DNA from: Talinum fruticosum
Taxonomy: Eukaryota; Streptophyta; Magnoliopsida; Caryophyllales; Talinaceae
DNA: 64,000 nt
Assembly: GCA_021018815.1 (NCBI GenBank)
Contig: JAITYX010000005.1
Coordinates: 11,268,001-11,332,000 of the forward strand
Direction: 5' to 3'
Shown: piece after piece, positions 23,018-35,169 of the stretch
How the letters are laid out: each line of letters opens with the position of its first letter
How positions within the stretch are numbered: position 1 is the first letter of the stretch
Program-made: the position numbers and the translations under genes
Notes under the pieces: generated by a model
What the model was told of the DNA's origin: nothing
The model's database searches: none
The model's input: only the letters and a program-made list of their open reading frames with translations

Positions 23018-24341
23018 GGATTATTAACATCCGTACCCACCGTACTATGCTGCAATCATTTTTCTACCCATGTCCTATTGAAAATTATTTTTAACCCCCG
23101 ACCTTACGGACATATTAGAATTGTAGGTAAACTTGAGATTTTACATTGACCAGGAGACATTAAAAGACGAAATTACCCTTATATTATTTTCACCCTCCTC
23201 CCCTAGCTCGACACCCCCTCTCTTTGTCTCTCCGAGTCTCTCTCGCTCTCTCTCCCTCTCTCTCTCTCCCTCGCTCTCTCTCTCCCTCTCTATCTTGATT
23301 GACTGTAGCAAAGTAATTTCTCCATTTTTGCTTCAATTGCTTTGGTTTTATGCCGGTATATTTGGTGGGTATGTTCGAATTTGCGCTCTCTTTCTTGTAT
23401 TGCTCGTGTAGGTGTTTATCGGGTGTTTGGGTTGGTGGTATCGAAGCTTTTCTAGATTTTGGTGGAATTTGGGTTTCTGGGTTTCATTTGGGTCTTCTTG
23501 CTATTGTGTGCTTGTTCGTCAATTTGTGCTTGTTATGGCAGGAAAAATCTCCACTTCGGGGAGGTTACAAGGATTGGGTGAGCTTGTTATGGCGGGAAAA
23601 ATCTCCACTTCGGGGAGATTATGAGGATTGGGTAAGAGGAGGTGGAAGAGAGATAAAGTTTGAAACCTCTCCTTTTGGGTGGAATCCATTGACTCAAAGT
23701 ACGAGATTTAATTAGGAGAGAGATTGTGGCACAATTAGGTTTTTGCCTCAAGAGTATAGGAATTTCAATCCCAAAATTTGTTGGGGTGATTTGGGTTTGA
23801 TGGTTTTCTTGATATTTGGAGGTATTTCTATCTGGGCAAGATTGAATTCTATCTTCTTGTGTATCTTATAACTACTATTGTTAGCAAGTTAAATCCAGCA
23901 AATGCATCCTCTTCTATTTCCGCCATACAAGAACATGTATTCATCAAAAGTGAGATTGATCCAATTTTTAGTCAAATTACATCTCGTGAATCTTGGGGAT
24001 GCACGTTTTATTTACAACCTGATTAATTACTCGGATAGATGTAGATATGAAGTTGGCCATAGTCAACCAAGATAGAGAGGAAGAGAGAGAGCAAGGGAGA
24101 GGGAGAGGGAGAGGGATAGGGGAGAGAGAGCGAGAGAGATGGGGTGTCGGGTTAGGGGGCATGAGGGTAGAGATAATACAAGGGTATTTTTGTCTTTCAA
24201 CGTCTCCGATCAACTTAAAATCTCAAGTTTACCTACAATTCTAATATGTAAATAAGGTCGGGGAGTTGAAAATAATTTTCAATAGGACATGGTAGAAAAA
24301 TGATTGCGGCATAGTACGAGGGGTACGGATGTTAATAATCC
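23018..24341. mobile_element. Non-autonomous Mutator-like element (MULE) in the integrase of G
   Basis: 1,324 bp with long terminal inverted repeats of about 285 bp (23018-23305 and 24055-24341); outermost bases GGATTATTAACATCCGTACCC. Flanked by TTTTGTTTT (23009-23017) and TTTTTTTTT (24342-24350), a 9-bp target duplication with one mismatch, typical of Mutator. No transposase. The gypsy reading resumes on both sides of the insert (an 'AHNTPYS'-like stretch on one side, KMYRDLK on the other). The inner ends of the TIRs are CT/GA-rich. Confidence 0.85.
23350..23715 (+). CDS. Uncharacterised open frame inside the MULE (possible captured host sequence)
   Basis: 121-residue frame between the TIRs. 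The N-terminal 60 residues are hydrophobic (LGLLAIVCLFVNLCLLW). The C-terminal half contains a 54-bp exact-phase tandem duplication (23528-23581 and 23582-23635), giving two 18-residue units with WxEKSPLRGxYxDWV. No match recognised. MULEs often capture host gene pieces (Pack-MULEs), and this could be one, but a chance frame in an intron- or UTR-derived piece is just as possible. Confidence 0.3.
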   Translation: MPVYLVGMFEFALSFLYCSCRCLSGVWVGGIEAFLDFGGIWVSGFHLGLLAIVCLFVNLCLLWQEKSPLRGGYKDWVSLLWREKSPLRGDYEDWVRGGGREIKFETSPFGWNPLTQSTRFN

Positions 24342-24350
24342 TTTTTTTTT

Positions 24351-24841
24351 TGTGCGTCTTGAGTATTGTGTATTGTGAGCTTCCTCAAGAATTCTTTTTT
24401 TAAATTCCTCTTAATTTGGTACGCATAACTGCTTTTAAAACCTCAAGGTTCCATCCTCATGTACTACAAACCACGAGATTTTTCTCTTTTTAATATTTTT
24501 CATAATACTTTCTCTAACTCAACATCATTAGTTTGGCCTACTTGAATCTTCTTCATTATAGTAGGTTGTACCTCTATGGCCGCCAGAAATCCATCTATTT
24601 GTCCATCCGAGACTAACTCAATACCTATACTCGAAGGTCCTATGAAACGAGTGGGTTGGGTTATTGTCGTTATGTTCGGACTATGTTATGTCTTCCTACT
24701 CAATGTATCGGCCACGAGATTCGCTTTCCCTGGATGATATTGTATTTATAAATCATAATCCTTAAGTAACTCTAACCAGCGACGTTGCCTTAAATTGATT
24801 TCTTTTTGGGTAAAAATGTACTTCAAACTCGATGGTCAGTA
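24351..24841 (-). pseudogene. Element G RNase H end and integrase N-terminus
   Basis: Minus-strand reading from 24841 gives TDHRSLKYIFTQKEINLRQR, then WLELLKDYDL, IQYHPGKANLVADTLSRKT, the classic end of gypsy RNase H. The linker to integrase follows (FLAAIEVQPTIMKKIQVGQT; KEFLRKLTIHNTQ), interrupted by the MULE at 24341. Upstream of TDHRS about 110 residues of RNase H are missing at the join with copy D. Confidence 0.85.
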
Positions 24842-24959
24842 TGAATGACTTTGGGTTTTCGGAACCCGAGTAACATTCTTTCTTGTGGTCCTTTTACGAG
24901 GAAGAAGGTTTTTCGGAACCCAGATTTGAATGACTTTGGGTTTAGTCCGATTCTGAGTC

Positions 24960-26643
24960 TTTCTTACGAGAACCGAGTCTGTGTCTCTTTCTTTTTGAAA
25001 ATATTTCCTTTGGAAACCGAAGAAGATGGTTTCTTCTTGTAAACGACTCCAGGCTTAGTCCTCCTTTCATTTCTATGAATGGGACCATGCTCAGCTTTCC
25101 TGAACTTTACGGTTCGGAATCCTTTTAAATAGTTCCGAGTAGGAATTGGATTCCTCCTCTTTGTTGAAACCAAGACCTTCTTTTCCGAAGGAGACACATT
25201 GAGATCCTAAGAGCATGTCAAGGTTTTTCGACCATGAGTAAACTTTAAAACCAGATCTTGGGACTCAATGAGCTTTTGCTTTAGCTGCTCATTTTCTTTT
25301 CGAGTAACTCGGACTCAGTCTCATTGGATTGAGCACTAGTCTTGAGTTCTCTAAGTGTAAGTCTCGGTTTTCCAATTCATTTTTCAAAGAAATGCTCTCG
25401 GAAGAAATTGACTCAAGTTGTTCTTTGAAATGAGAAGAGTCGAATTGGACTTTTCTTCCAAAGTAAAAATATATTTAGCTAAGTCAACTTTGGAGAATTT
25501 GAGGAAGTATTCAATTACCTCCTGAGGATTTGTTTCCTCATTGTCTGAGTCCGAGTCCGACTCTCTTTCACCTTCCGAGTCGAGATTGCCATCGGACATT
25601 TTGAGTCATCCGACTCCTCATCATCTTCCGATAAGTCCTCATCGCTCCATGTTGCCATCATAGCCTTTTTCTTCTTTCTGTCCCTTTTTCTTTTTGGACA
25701 GTCTTTGACTATGTGGTCTTCGCTGCCACACTTAAAACATCCAGAATTTTTAGTTAAAGATAACTTTGAAGGAGAAGAATACTTACCTTTTCTGTCCCTC
25801 TTATCTTTCTTGTAGAATTCTTCTTTTGGCCTTTTATCCCATCTTTTGTGCTTCATCATTCTCTTGAAGCCTCTAACAATAAGTGCCATGGGATCCTCTT
25901 CGAGTCGGAGGAACTCAGATTTGCCTCTCGGGTTTCGAGGCTTTCGGTGCTATGTTCTTTTTGGTGCTCGTCCTCAGCATCCTCCTCTTCCAGGTGGATT
26001 TCATGAGTGAGAAGCTTCCCGATGAGCTTATCTGGCTTTAGAAGTGATAGGTTCCGAGCCTCCTCCATGGCGAGTCACCTTGGGACCCCATCTTCTCTTT
26101 GGCGAGGCTTCTAAGTATCTTTCCGCACATTTCCTCATGTGAAATCTTCTTACCTAGAGATTTGAGATTGTTAGTAATCTCAATAAATCGAATGAACATC
26201 CGAGTGATGTTTTCTTCGGCTCCATCTTAAATAGCTCATATCTATGAAGATACTTGGCTGATCTTCACTTGTCCGACCTGGCTAGTGCCTTCGTAAGTGT
26301 TGACTAAGGTGTCCCACACTTCTTTTGCTGAATCACGAGCGGACACTCGATTGTATTCTTCCGAGCTAATGGCGCACATCAAAATGTTCATTGCCTTGAA
26401 GTTCTTTACGAACTTCTCTGCTTCCCTAGAGTGAACTCGGCCTTTGTCTTGGGAATGAGTCTGAATTCTTCTGTCTTCATGGGAATGTAATTTCCATTTT
26501 GTATGATGTCCCGGACATCTTCATCATGATCCATGAGAAAACATTCCATAAGTTTCTTCTAGTGCCCAAAGTTTGACCCTTTGAATTTTGGTGGTCTCGT
26601 TGGAAGATCTTCCTTCATCGAACACTCCGTTATTCCGAGCCAT
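24960..26643 (-). pseudogene. Copy D gag, frameshifted
   Basis: Starts at Met 26643, as in A and C. Reads in several frames: capsid region near 26560-26200, EEARNLSLLKPDKLIGKLLT (26068-25856), then a long open stretch (25889-25515) with the basic MKHKRWDKRPKEEFYKKDKR and an intact zinc knuckle, CFKCGSEDHIVKDC, followed by an acidic Asp/Ser-rich tail. An uncharacterised C-terminal extension (25480-24960) ends near the truncation. This is the only copy in the window with both an intact knuckle and a long uninterrupted frame around it. Confidence 0.8.
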
Positions 26644-26688
26644 TTGATCTTTATACCTTTGGATGGTTAGATTCTTTCCGAAAGGCTA

Positions 26689-26701
26689 GGCTCGATACCA
26701 A
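26689..26701 (-). other. Primer binding site of copy D
   Basis: Minus strand TTGGTATCGAGCC next to the LTR end at 26703; the same tRNA-Met type site as in copy C. Confidence 0.82.
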
Positions 26702-26702
26702 T

Positions 26703-28291
26703 TGAAGGTTTGCTCGGGAGAGTCTTAGTCACCCTAGAGGGGGTGAATAGGGTGATGGAGGATTTTCTTTATAAATCAAACTCTTTTCCCAAAGTGGAGG
26801 CGGAAACATGATTCCGAGTCAAAAGTGGAGTCGAAAAGTATGAACTCGGAATTGCTTGTAAAGAGTAAAGAGGCGGATAAATGCGAAGCTTTGAGACTGT
26901 CCGAGTCTAGAATGTACTCAAAAGTAAAGACAAAGAAGTTACGTGGAAACCCTCCCGGGGCAGAAAACCACGGACCGTGCTAATCCAAGCACGAAGTCAA
27001 ATCCACTATTTTGAGTCCACAAAATACAGTAGACCGACTCAACCCAAGTTGCTCCCTTAAACAACTCTTTGCAAGTTTTCCTAGACTCGAAATTCCCTTA
27101 TCCGATCTAGTACTTCCTAGCTGAGATAACCCTTACAGCTAGGGACAACTAAGCTAAGTTAACCTTTACAACTTAGTCAAGGGACCTTACCCAGAAAGTA
27201 AGAAAGTGTTTGTAACTAAGTACAAGACCTTACAACTCGAAAGTAATGAATTACGAGTGGGAGTTGTAAGTAGAAGATTAAGAATGAATACAATGACTTT
27301 GCTCAAGTACGTGTATTAACAATAGCTTCGCCAATTTTCAAGTCTTGAAAGTTGGCTTCTATTTATAAATGTCCAGGCAACATAGCCATTATCTCCATCT
27401 CGCTGTCCGAGAGTCCTTTGTGACCGTTGATAAGGGCTTTACGAGTCACTCGGAAAGTATCCGTTGTGATATGAACGTTGGACAACGGTTTCACTCTCTT
27501 GGAAGTCCCAAAACCACTGGCGGTGTCTTGAAGGATAAGGTGGAAACCACCGTTAAGCTTTGCGTTTCGGTTTTCCAGATTTGGAAACAGAGCAGCCACG
27601 ACACAATCTTCCGGGACTGGGACGAGAGAAGGGGAAAAGTCATTTCTAGCTGGTGATTTGACGTTTTGAAGCTGGTTACTTTTGTATTTCAAAAAGTGTA
27701 TCCTCGTTTGAATAACCTACAAAAGTAAATCAATTTTGGTTCTCAAAGTATAAAATACTTTGGTCCAAGATTAGACACATATAATAATATAATTAGGATA
27801 ATTAAGCAACTAATTATCCGAGTCGGAAAAGGAATGGAATTTTCGAGTCTTATATCCATGAAACTCAAAATTCCATCCGAGTTAGTCTAAGCGAGAATCA
27901 AGTTATACAACGAATATCGAGTGAAACAAACTTGATCTAGACTAAGGATGATTAGACTAGAAGCACCGACTCCAACAAAAAGAACTTATAACATGAAGTC
28001 GGATCCGAGCGCGATTAAGCGAAATACTAGTCAATTCAACATGCGATATATCTAAGTGATGAGGAACTCGGAACCGAGTGAGACATGCAGATCTGTTTTC
28101 TAAGTCACTTAGAGACAAACAAGCAATACATGAAGTAAGTGCTATATCACTTAGAAAAGATGCCATATCACTCGGAAAAGTTTCTAAGGTACAAACAATG
28201 CCTTGGAATCAAACTCTATAAGTGAGAAGTTCTTATACCTGATTCCTTTGTTAGAACTCGGAATTGGGCGAGAATAGTGTCCGAGTCTTCG
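26703..28291 (-). repeat. 5' LTR of copy D
   Basis: 1,589 bp, same family as in A and C. Native start at 28291 (terminal base changed), native end TTCA at 26703. TATA box near 27360. Flanked on the right by AGTTA then gypsy RT DNA; the partner duplication is lost with the other end. Confidence 0.88.
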
Positions 28292-28900
28292 AGTTAATGG
28301 CGAAGCTATTTTTGAAAAATCTTGTACAAACCTCCTATAATAACCTGCCAACCCAAGAAAGCTTCTCACTTTTGTAACATTGGTTGGCCTGGACCATTCA
28401 GTGACTACCTTTACCTTGAGAGGATCGACCTTAATTCCTTCTTTAGAAACAACGTGCCCTAAAAATGTCACTTCTTCTAGCCAAAACTCACATTTTTGCT
28501 ATTTAGCATATATTGATGTTCTCTCAAAGTTTGTAGCACTATTCACATATGCTCGTCGTATACTCTCTTATCCTTGGAGTATATAAGAATATCATCAAGA
28601 ACCACCACCACAAATTTATCTAGATAAGTCCTCAAAAATTCTATTCATAAGGTCCATGAATGCAACGAGATACATTGGTGGCATCACTAGTAAATTTGTA
28701 GAATCCATATTTAGTTTTAAAGGCGGTTTTAGGAATATCTTCCTATTTAATTCCAAGTTGGTAAAACATACTAACTCCTTGCATTTTATCAAACAAATCA
28801 TCAATTTGAGGTAGAGGATACTTATTCTTGACAATTATCTCATTTAGCTTGCTATAATTCGCACTGAAAGTCTCAAAGTGCAATCATTCTTCTTTATAAA
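28292..28900 (-). pseudogene. Element G reverse transcriptase
   Basis: From 28900 down, in shifting frames: DDLFDKMQGVSMFYQLGIK, TAFKTKYGFYKFTSDATNVS, then VVVVLDDILIYSKD with an intact catalytic Asp pair (LDD at 28591-28599). The thumb follows in one frame (28471-28292): [46 protein letters not shown]. It is then cut by the LTR of D. Strong gypsy type; Tekay/Del-like by residue pattern. Confidence 0.85.
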
Positions 28901-29429
28901 CAAGTTTGCAACTCCCCAAGGTGGCACACTTGGCCTAATAAATCCTTTTTGTAGTACTTCCTCAAGTTGAGCTTTTAACAATCTGAGTTCCCTTGGGCCA
29001 TCCTATATGACTTTTTAGAAATGGGTTATACACAAGAAATTAGTTCAATTTTAAAGTCAATCTCCCTTCTAGGAGGTAGGCCAAGTAAATTTTCGAGAAA
29101 TACGTATGAAATTTCACATACTACCAGGTATAACATTTATATCTGTCTCTTTTTCTATCCTCGGTAACATAACATAATTACCCCATGCAATCCTGTCTCA
29201 ATAATTTGCTAGCCTTCATGACTGAAATTATGGAATACTCATTTGTATCTTTTTCACCCCGAAAACATACTTTTGTCCCTTTCGACCCTTTAAAATAATC
29301 TTATAAACTTTATGATCTTTGTTCATTTCATGGGTCGCCAACCAATCCATTCCTAAATAACTTCGATTCTAATAGATCAAATTGGATTAAATCTATGGAA
29401 ACACATATGACAACAAGCAATGCTGATAA

Positions 29430-29620
29430 AGAATTGGGCATTTTAAAACTTCTTCATCGGCAACCCGGTTTGGCACTCTATTAAGGCCTTATGATCATTT
29501 GAGTTTAATTGAGAGGCAACTTGAGTAAATATAAATAAATAGGTGGCACCTGAATCAAATAAAACATAAAAAGACCTTGAGTTTAGCACCAGTGACAATC
29601 GTCGTTCCTAAAGTTGCGAT
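29430..29620 (-). pseudogene. Element G protease fragment
   Basis: VLFDSGATYLFIFTQVASQL in one frame, with an intact DSG active site at 29548-29556. Aspartic protease of gypsy type. The stretch 28900-29430 between it and RT corresponds to the protease end and RT N-terminus but is too decayed for a continuous reading. Confidence 0.7.
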
Positions 29621-29639
29621 TTCTTTCTTGTTCATCATT

Positions 29640-30552
29640 TACACTTGTCCTACGAGTCACGAGGTTTGGAAGATGGCGCGGGTCCTTCACATGGTGTCAT
29701 TAGAGGCTTGGCAACTCCCTTCTCTACAGCTTTCTATCCTCTTGGGAAAGTGTTTACTAAATGTTCAAGGCTACCACATCACATACATTTATTACTACCC
29801 ATTCGACAATCCGGTGCGGTGTGATTTGTTTGGCAAAATTTCCCACATGGTTCGAAATAATCAATGAGTGACCCTTGTTAGGACTAGTAACATGTTTCTT
29901 TTGAACTACACTCTCACTTGTATTGTTTCACTTCCTTTTGAGTCTTTGGGATTTAAGGCCCTTAGTTCATTCTTCACTCGTTCAACCTCTACTGCTCTCT
30001 CATATAATTCTTGATAATCTTTGATAGATTGGCCAAGGGGTTGATGTCGGATGTAATAAGCCAAACCCTCCTCAAACCTTATCATTTTCATCCTATCGGT
30101 AGCAACGAGTCCGACAAATCTAGATAGCTCCATAAATTTATTAGCATGTTGCATTACCATCATGTTGTTATGCATTTCCAACTCTAAAAACTCTTTTTCT
30201 TTTAGTTGCTGGATCTGTAGTTGAGTAAAATTTAACTGTAAGCTCTTAAAAAAATTTCCCAAAGTGAACTCACAACCTCGAAATTTGTTTTTCATCGCTA
30301 CTTCACCAATTAGATCATATGTCCCTATGTTCACTTTTTTTCCTTAGATACCTCAACAACCTCAATTATCTTTTTCTTTCTCCTAATAAATTCTTCTAAT
30401 TCAACTGTATCAATCTTTCCATCGTAAGCCTTAGGAGTACGATGAGTCACTCTGTCGGCAAACTTGTTAGGCTTAGAAGTGGATTTAGTAAGTGTAGGAG
30501 GAATCCTTTTCATTAACTCTGCCACCAAATTCCTCCAATAGTTTGGGACCAT
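29640..30552 (-). pseudogene. Element G gag with zinc knuckle
   Basis: N-terminal part 30552-30331 (LVAELMKRIPPTLTKSTSKP; VTHRTPKAYDGKIDTVELEE), then a long open frame 30334-29906 that is the capsid-like domain (FEEGLAYYIRHQPLGQSIKD; YERAVEVERVKNELRA). The CCHC knuckle follows at about 29870-29740 (CGKFCQTNHTAPDC). It would assemble the particle. A frameshift near 30331 and stops in the knuckle region. Confidence 0.8.
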
Positions 30553-31448
30553 GGTATCAATGAAAATCTCTAATGGTATAAATTGGGGATCACTAAGGAT
30601 TTGTTACGAGTTGGAGGAGTTTTTGAACGCCTATTCGGCAAGTCCTCAATCATTGCCCAACTCTATAGTTACATTCGAAATTACGTTATTAGTTCTAGCT
30701 GAGACATGCTTGCATCATATAAATATAAATTTTCCTAATATAATTTTCTTTTCCCTCTCATACGAAACAAATTGTCAACAACTTCTAATATAAAACATAC
30801 TTAGGTAACTCATACTTTCATTGTGTTTATATAATAAGCAATACCAAATTGTATGTTAGATTATCATTCAGCTCGGAAAATTTTCATCGGTTGAGAAATC
30901 CTCAATTAGAGGAAGTCCCAAGGCTCGTTGAGGTGTTGGTTTTGCTTTCTAATTCCAACTTAAAGGCAATAAAGGGAATTTCCTAAAAGAGTTTGGTATT
31001 TTCTAAAAATTTCGGCGAGTTCTATTTGTAATGTGGTCTATCCCCTAGGCTTGAAGGCTTAAAACCACCCTGCATAAAGACCACAATATCATTCAACGAG
31101 CCACACGCTCGGAATACACAACTCAACGGCCACACGCCGAAGTCCAACCAATATACATTAATGCTTAAAACAGCCTAAATGGTTCATAATACATTTGAAA
31201 CAAACTATATGAACTTAATTACAAGGTACAACACTTAAAAGCATATGGAATGCATGTCACCAACTTAAGTCATTACATACATCGTTTATACTAGCATACC
31301 CAAAAGTATATATATCATCCCAACATTAACTACACTATATACACAAGTCCCAAAACGACAACTTAAGGAAATAATAGCCGCGTAATTTTTCTAAAGCTCA
31401 AATCACGACACCTTAGAACCCTATTGCTCACGAGTGATTTCTAAACTC
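30553..31448 (-). other. Element G leader between primer site and gag
   Basis: About 900 bp with no recognisable coding. AT-rich, as expected for the 5' leader of a long-LTR gypsy element. Confidence 0.6.
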
Positions 31449-31461
31449 GGCTCCGATACCA
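31449..31461 (-). other. Primer binding site of element G
   Basis: Minus strand TGGTATCGGAGCC, tRNA-Met type, 5 bp from the LTR end at 31467. Confidence 0.8.
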
Positions 31462-32773
31462 CAAGCTGTAACACCCCCAATCACCATTACTTAATAATCC
31501 CCTAATTATAGAATATTAGGTATGGTTGCAGCGAAGTTGACGACTGAAGGCGTTACCGCCACCCTAATAATACCGCCACCCTAATAATAGGACCAGGCTA
31601 AAATAAAATACAATAAAAACCTGTGTCCATCGGTTATGCTTTAGTAAGTCCTGATAGCACTAATATCATGTCCCAATGGCTAATCCATACAACAAAATTA
31701 AACCAACCCCAAAATACAATTCGATACATTATACTATACAAACCCATATAATCGTCTGCGGTAAGAAACAAGTAACATGTAATACATTTCAGGGTCAAAC
31801 CCAAAACCGGATAAGGAGATAATCACTTGTGAGCGTCTAGACCCATCATAGATCTTATGGAAACGACACATCCAGCTAGGTCTTGCTTCCGTCAGGCTTC
31901 TTAGGCAATGGGCCGTTGACAAAACCTTTTTCCTAAAAACAAAAACAGTAAAATAATTCAAAGAATGAGTCGAAACTCAGTACGAACATTCCTGCACGAT
32001 CAAATATCTTTGAACACATTTTAATTAAGCGCGCGCATTTCAATTCATTTTAGTTCGAAATTAGAGGGGAGAGACTATGAGTCAAACTTGCTTGCCGGTT
32101 ATTATCTGAAAGTGGAATCCCTTGTATAATTGATGCGATCTTTGAATAAGGTGCACACATCCCGGCCGACCGAGAACCCGAATTGAAGCCATGCGGGTGA
32201 AATTGAAGGGCGTAAGCCCCGATAATTGATAATTGATAATTGATCGGGAACCACTTAATTAGGTGACAAAACTTGATTTGCAAATGATTCATTATTAATT
32301 ATATATATAAGAAATATTGAGATTTGCTTGAAACATGTGAATTTTCGAAAGGTACAGGTAATGAACGTGCACTGGACTGAAAATATTTGTTTCTCCCCTT
32401 ATAGAAATTGAAGTTACCAACTAGTATGCAACGGAAGTGGCCTCAATCACTGTTTCAAATAGGTTTCGTTGTTAATAACGTTTCTCTTGAGTTTCAATGA
32501 CTAAATTCGTACAAGTGTTTGCAATTAATTCATTTTCTTTATTTATTACGTAATCGGTAAAATTAAGATTTTGATAACTCAACTCTATCGTGTTACCTCC
32601 GCCTAAAATATTGTCCACAACACATAATTTGTGTAAGAGATTTGTTTAAGCTAATTACTGACATTTTACACAATTTAATATGTTACTTCGCTTAGCTCAA
32701 AAGACTTTTATTTTGGACTTCTAATTATGCCTTAGCTATTGTAATTTGTTTAGCGCACAAAATATATGCTCTA

Positions 32774-32873
<100 letters not shown>

Positions 32874-33924
32874 ACCCCCAATTCGATTAGCTTTGCCAAG
32901 CCTAACATCACTTTGAATCCTTGCCACTAACTCACTTTTCACCTCATTACCTCCCATAAACTAATTTAATTTGCTTAAATTACACATATGCCACAATACA
33001 CTACTTTAATTTAAGGATATACGCGTCGTTACCTCAACAAAGTTCACATTCACATACACAATTAGATATACTAAATTTCTCAAATTTTTACATACCTCCA
33101 ACACAACTTTTTATCCAAATTCAATCTTCCTACACATTTCTCTTCCTTTTGCTCAATTGTAGCCAATTCTAAAATGCAACGAAATCATCAAATTGCTCAA
33201 GATTCACATCACTACATTCCCAATTTAATTCACTAGATCACAATTGCATAAGAGGAATCACATTCATTCACCTTCACACACAATCACTCCACCAAATCCC
33301 CAAATCACAATCATTCACACTAATTCCAAATTTTTCCCAATTCAATCTTTAAATTCATATCATAAACATCATTATAAACTATATAATTTAATTAAAAACT
33401 ACAATCACTAAGTAAATAATGAAGTGGGATAATTTAGGGTTTAGGCTTTTACCTTCAAACACCAAGGGATGGAAACCAAGGAAGGAGGAATAGTGGTGGT
33501 GCACGGTTGCCCGGCGACTACTGGGCAGCACCGGCGTCGAGCTCCGATGGCCGAGCTGCGGCTGGTGGTTGGCCAGCCGAGCGGGCTGAGGCAAAGGTGA
33601 ACCAGGGCGTGTGCTCGCGCGAGAGAGAGAGCGAGAAAGAGGGAGCGAGAGAGAGATGCCAGGCATCTTCCCGACGACGCCGACGTTGGTGGCGCCTGGT
33701 GGCCGAGAGCGAGGGCAACGGGTGGAGACGGGGAGGGGAGCGAGAGGCACGCGAGGGAGAGAGAAAGAGGAATGAAGAGGATAATTGGCCTGGTAACTTG
33801 AAGTTGTGTAATCCTTTATTTTTATTTTATTTTATTTCTTTTTTTGTGTGTGGTAATTTCTAGAAGAGATATGGTCTTGAATTTTCTACAAAAATCTGTT
33901 TCTTATTTCTATTTTTTTATCTTA

Positions 33925-33952
33925 TTATATATATATATATATATATATATAT
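33925..33952. repeat. (TA)n microsatellite in the LTR of G
   Basis: About 14 TA units, 470 bp from the native LTR start. Confidence 0.9.
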
Positions 33953-34415
33953 TAACTTAGGTTATTAAGTCGTTCTAAGAAAATTCACATTAATATTATT
34001 ACACTTTTGTTCCCTAACTTGTAATTTCAATCCTTTATTTCATTAAATTTATCGTTTATTAATTTATTTATTTTAAACTTTATTTTAATAGTGTTGTAAA
34101 TAAGTTATACAATCGATTTTATTTGTGAAGGTTTGCTAAAAATATATTCTTTAATAACTTTATAATCATGTACCTTCACATTTATATTCATTACACATTT
34201 ATACAAATTTCTAAATTTTGTTATTTTAAATATATGTGTAGATTTACAATTATTATTATGAAATTTCCTTTGGAGGCCACTTCGTCACCTTAGCTGCATA
34301 ACACACATATAAAAATAATTTAAATATAAAATATCGAATTGAAGTGCGCGCGCTCGATTATGTAAATTTTGTAATCAGTAAAATAAATAATATGGTTTAG
34401 GGTCGGGTTGTTACA

Positions 34416-35160
34416 AAAGGAAACAGGTCGGATCATCTTTCAAATCTCTCAAAGCTGTTTCCACATCCAAAGTGCTTGAATTGTTGGATATGGACTTATG
34501 TGGTGAAATCCCCGTAAAGAGTCTCGGAGGTAAATCATATGTACTTGTGATTGTTCATGACTACTCACGATTTACCCGGGTGTGTTTTCTTAAGCATAAA
34601 AATGAGCCTTCAAAGAGTTCAGCAAGCTCTACAGGAAAATCCAAGTTGAGTCTCGGTCTTAGATCAAAAGAATTCGAACCGACCATGGAAGGGTGTTCGA
34701 TTACTCGGAATTTGCAGAGTTACGTGATAAGAATGGTATCTCCCGAACTTCTCAGCACCAAGAACTCCTCAACAGAATGGAGTAGTGGAGAGAAAGATCT
34801 GAACTCTTGAAGAAATAGGAAGGACAATGATGATTGAAAATGATCTATCTTACTATTTACGGGTTGAGGCGATCAACACAGACAAACTACACTACGAACG
34901 GATGCCTCATCGGACCCATCCTGAAGAAAACTCCATACGAGCTCTACAAAGGGAAGAAACCTAATATTTCATACTTCAAACCCTTTGGATGTAAGTGTTA
35001 TGTTCACAACAACGGTAAGGATCACCTGACCAAGTTTGATGCTTGGTCGGATGAAGGTATTCTTCTTGGTTACTCATCTCATAGTAAAGCATATCGCATT
35101 TTTAATAAAAGAACTAACACGAGTGGAAGAAAGCATCCACGTTGTTTTTGATGAGATTGA
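34416..35160 (+). pseudogene. Copy E integrase, partial
   Basis: Begins in KQVGSSFKSLKAVSTSKV, then LLDMDLCGEIPVKSLGGKSY and HDYSRFTRVCFLKHKNEP, where the usual second Asp of DDYSRF is His. After frameshifts: RSTQTNYTTNGCLIGPILKK, KPFGCKCYVHNNGKDHLTKF, GILLGYSSHSKAYRIFNKRT (34834-35151). N-terminal zinc region lost to the insertion of G. Confidence 0.82.
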
Positions 35161-35169
35161 TAAGGGAAA

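Larger units (their letters stand above)
24842..28291 (-). mobile_element. Copy D: truncated Sirevirus-like Ty1/copia in G
   Basis: Minus-strand copy with 5' LTR 26703-28291, primer site and gag to the end of the zinc-knuckle and spacer region at 24842, where it joins gypsy RNase H directly. Protease, integrase, RT, ORF2 and the 3' LTR are absent. The join shows a short scrambled repeat: GAATGACTTTGGGTTT near 24844 recurs at about 24928. Confidence 0.85.

Noticed and set aside
24842..28291. Copy D as the missing right half (gag and 5' LTR) of copy B
   Set aside because: D is the same type and strand and nearly fits the point where B breaks, but D is flanked on both sides by collinear pieces of gypsy element G, so the simpler reading is an independent insertion in G. 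An inversion or duplication could still link them; I could not exclude it.
33507..33863. Plus-strand open frame rich in Arg/Glu
   Set aside because: Lies within the GA-rich block of the LTR of G; no domain, composition-driven.
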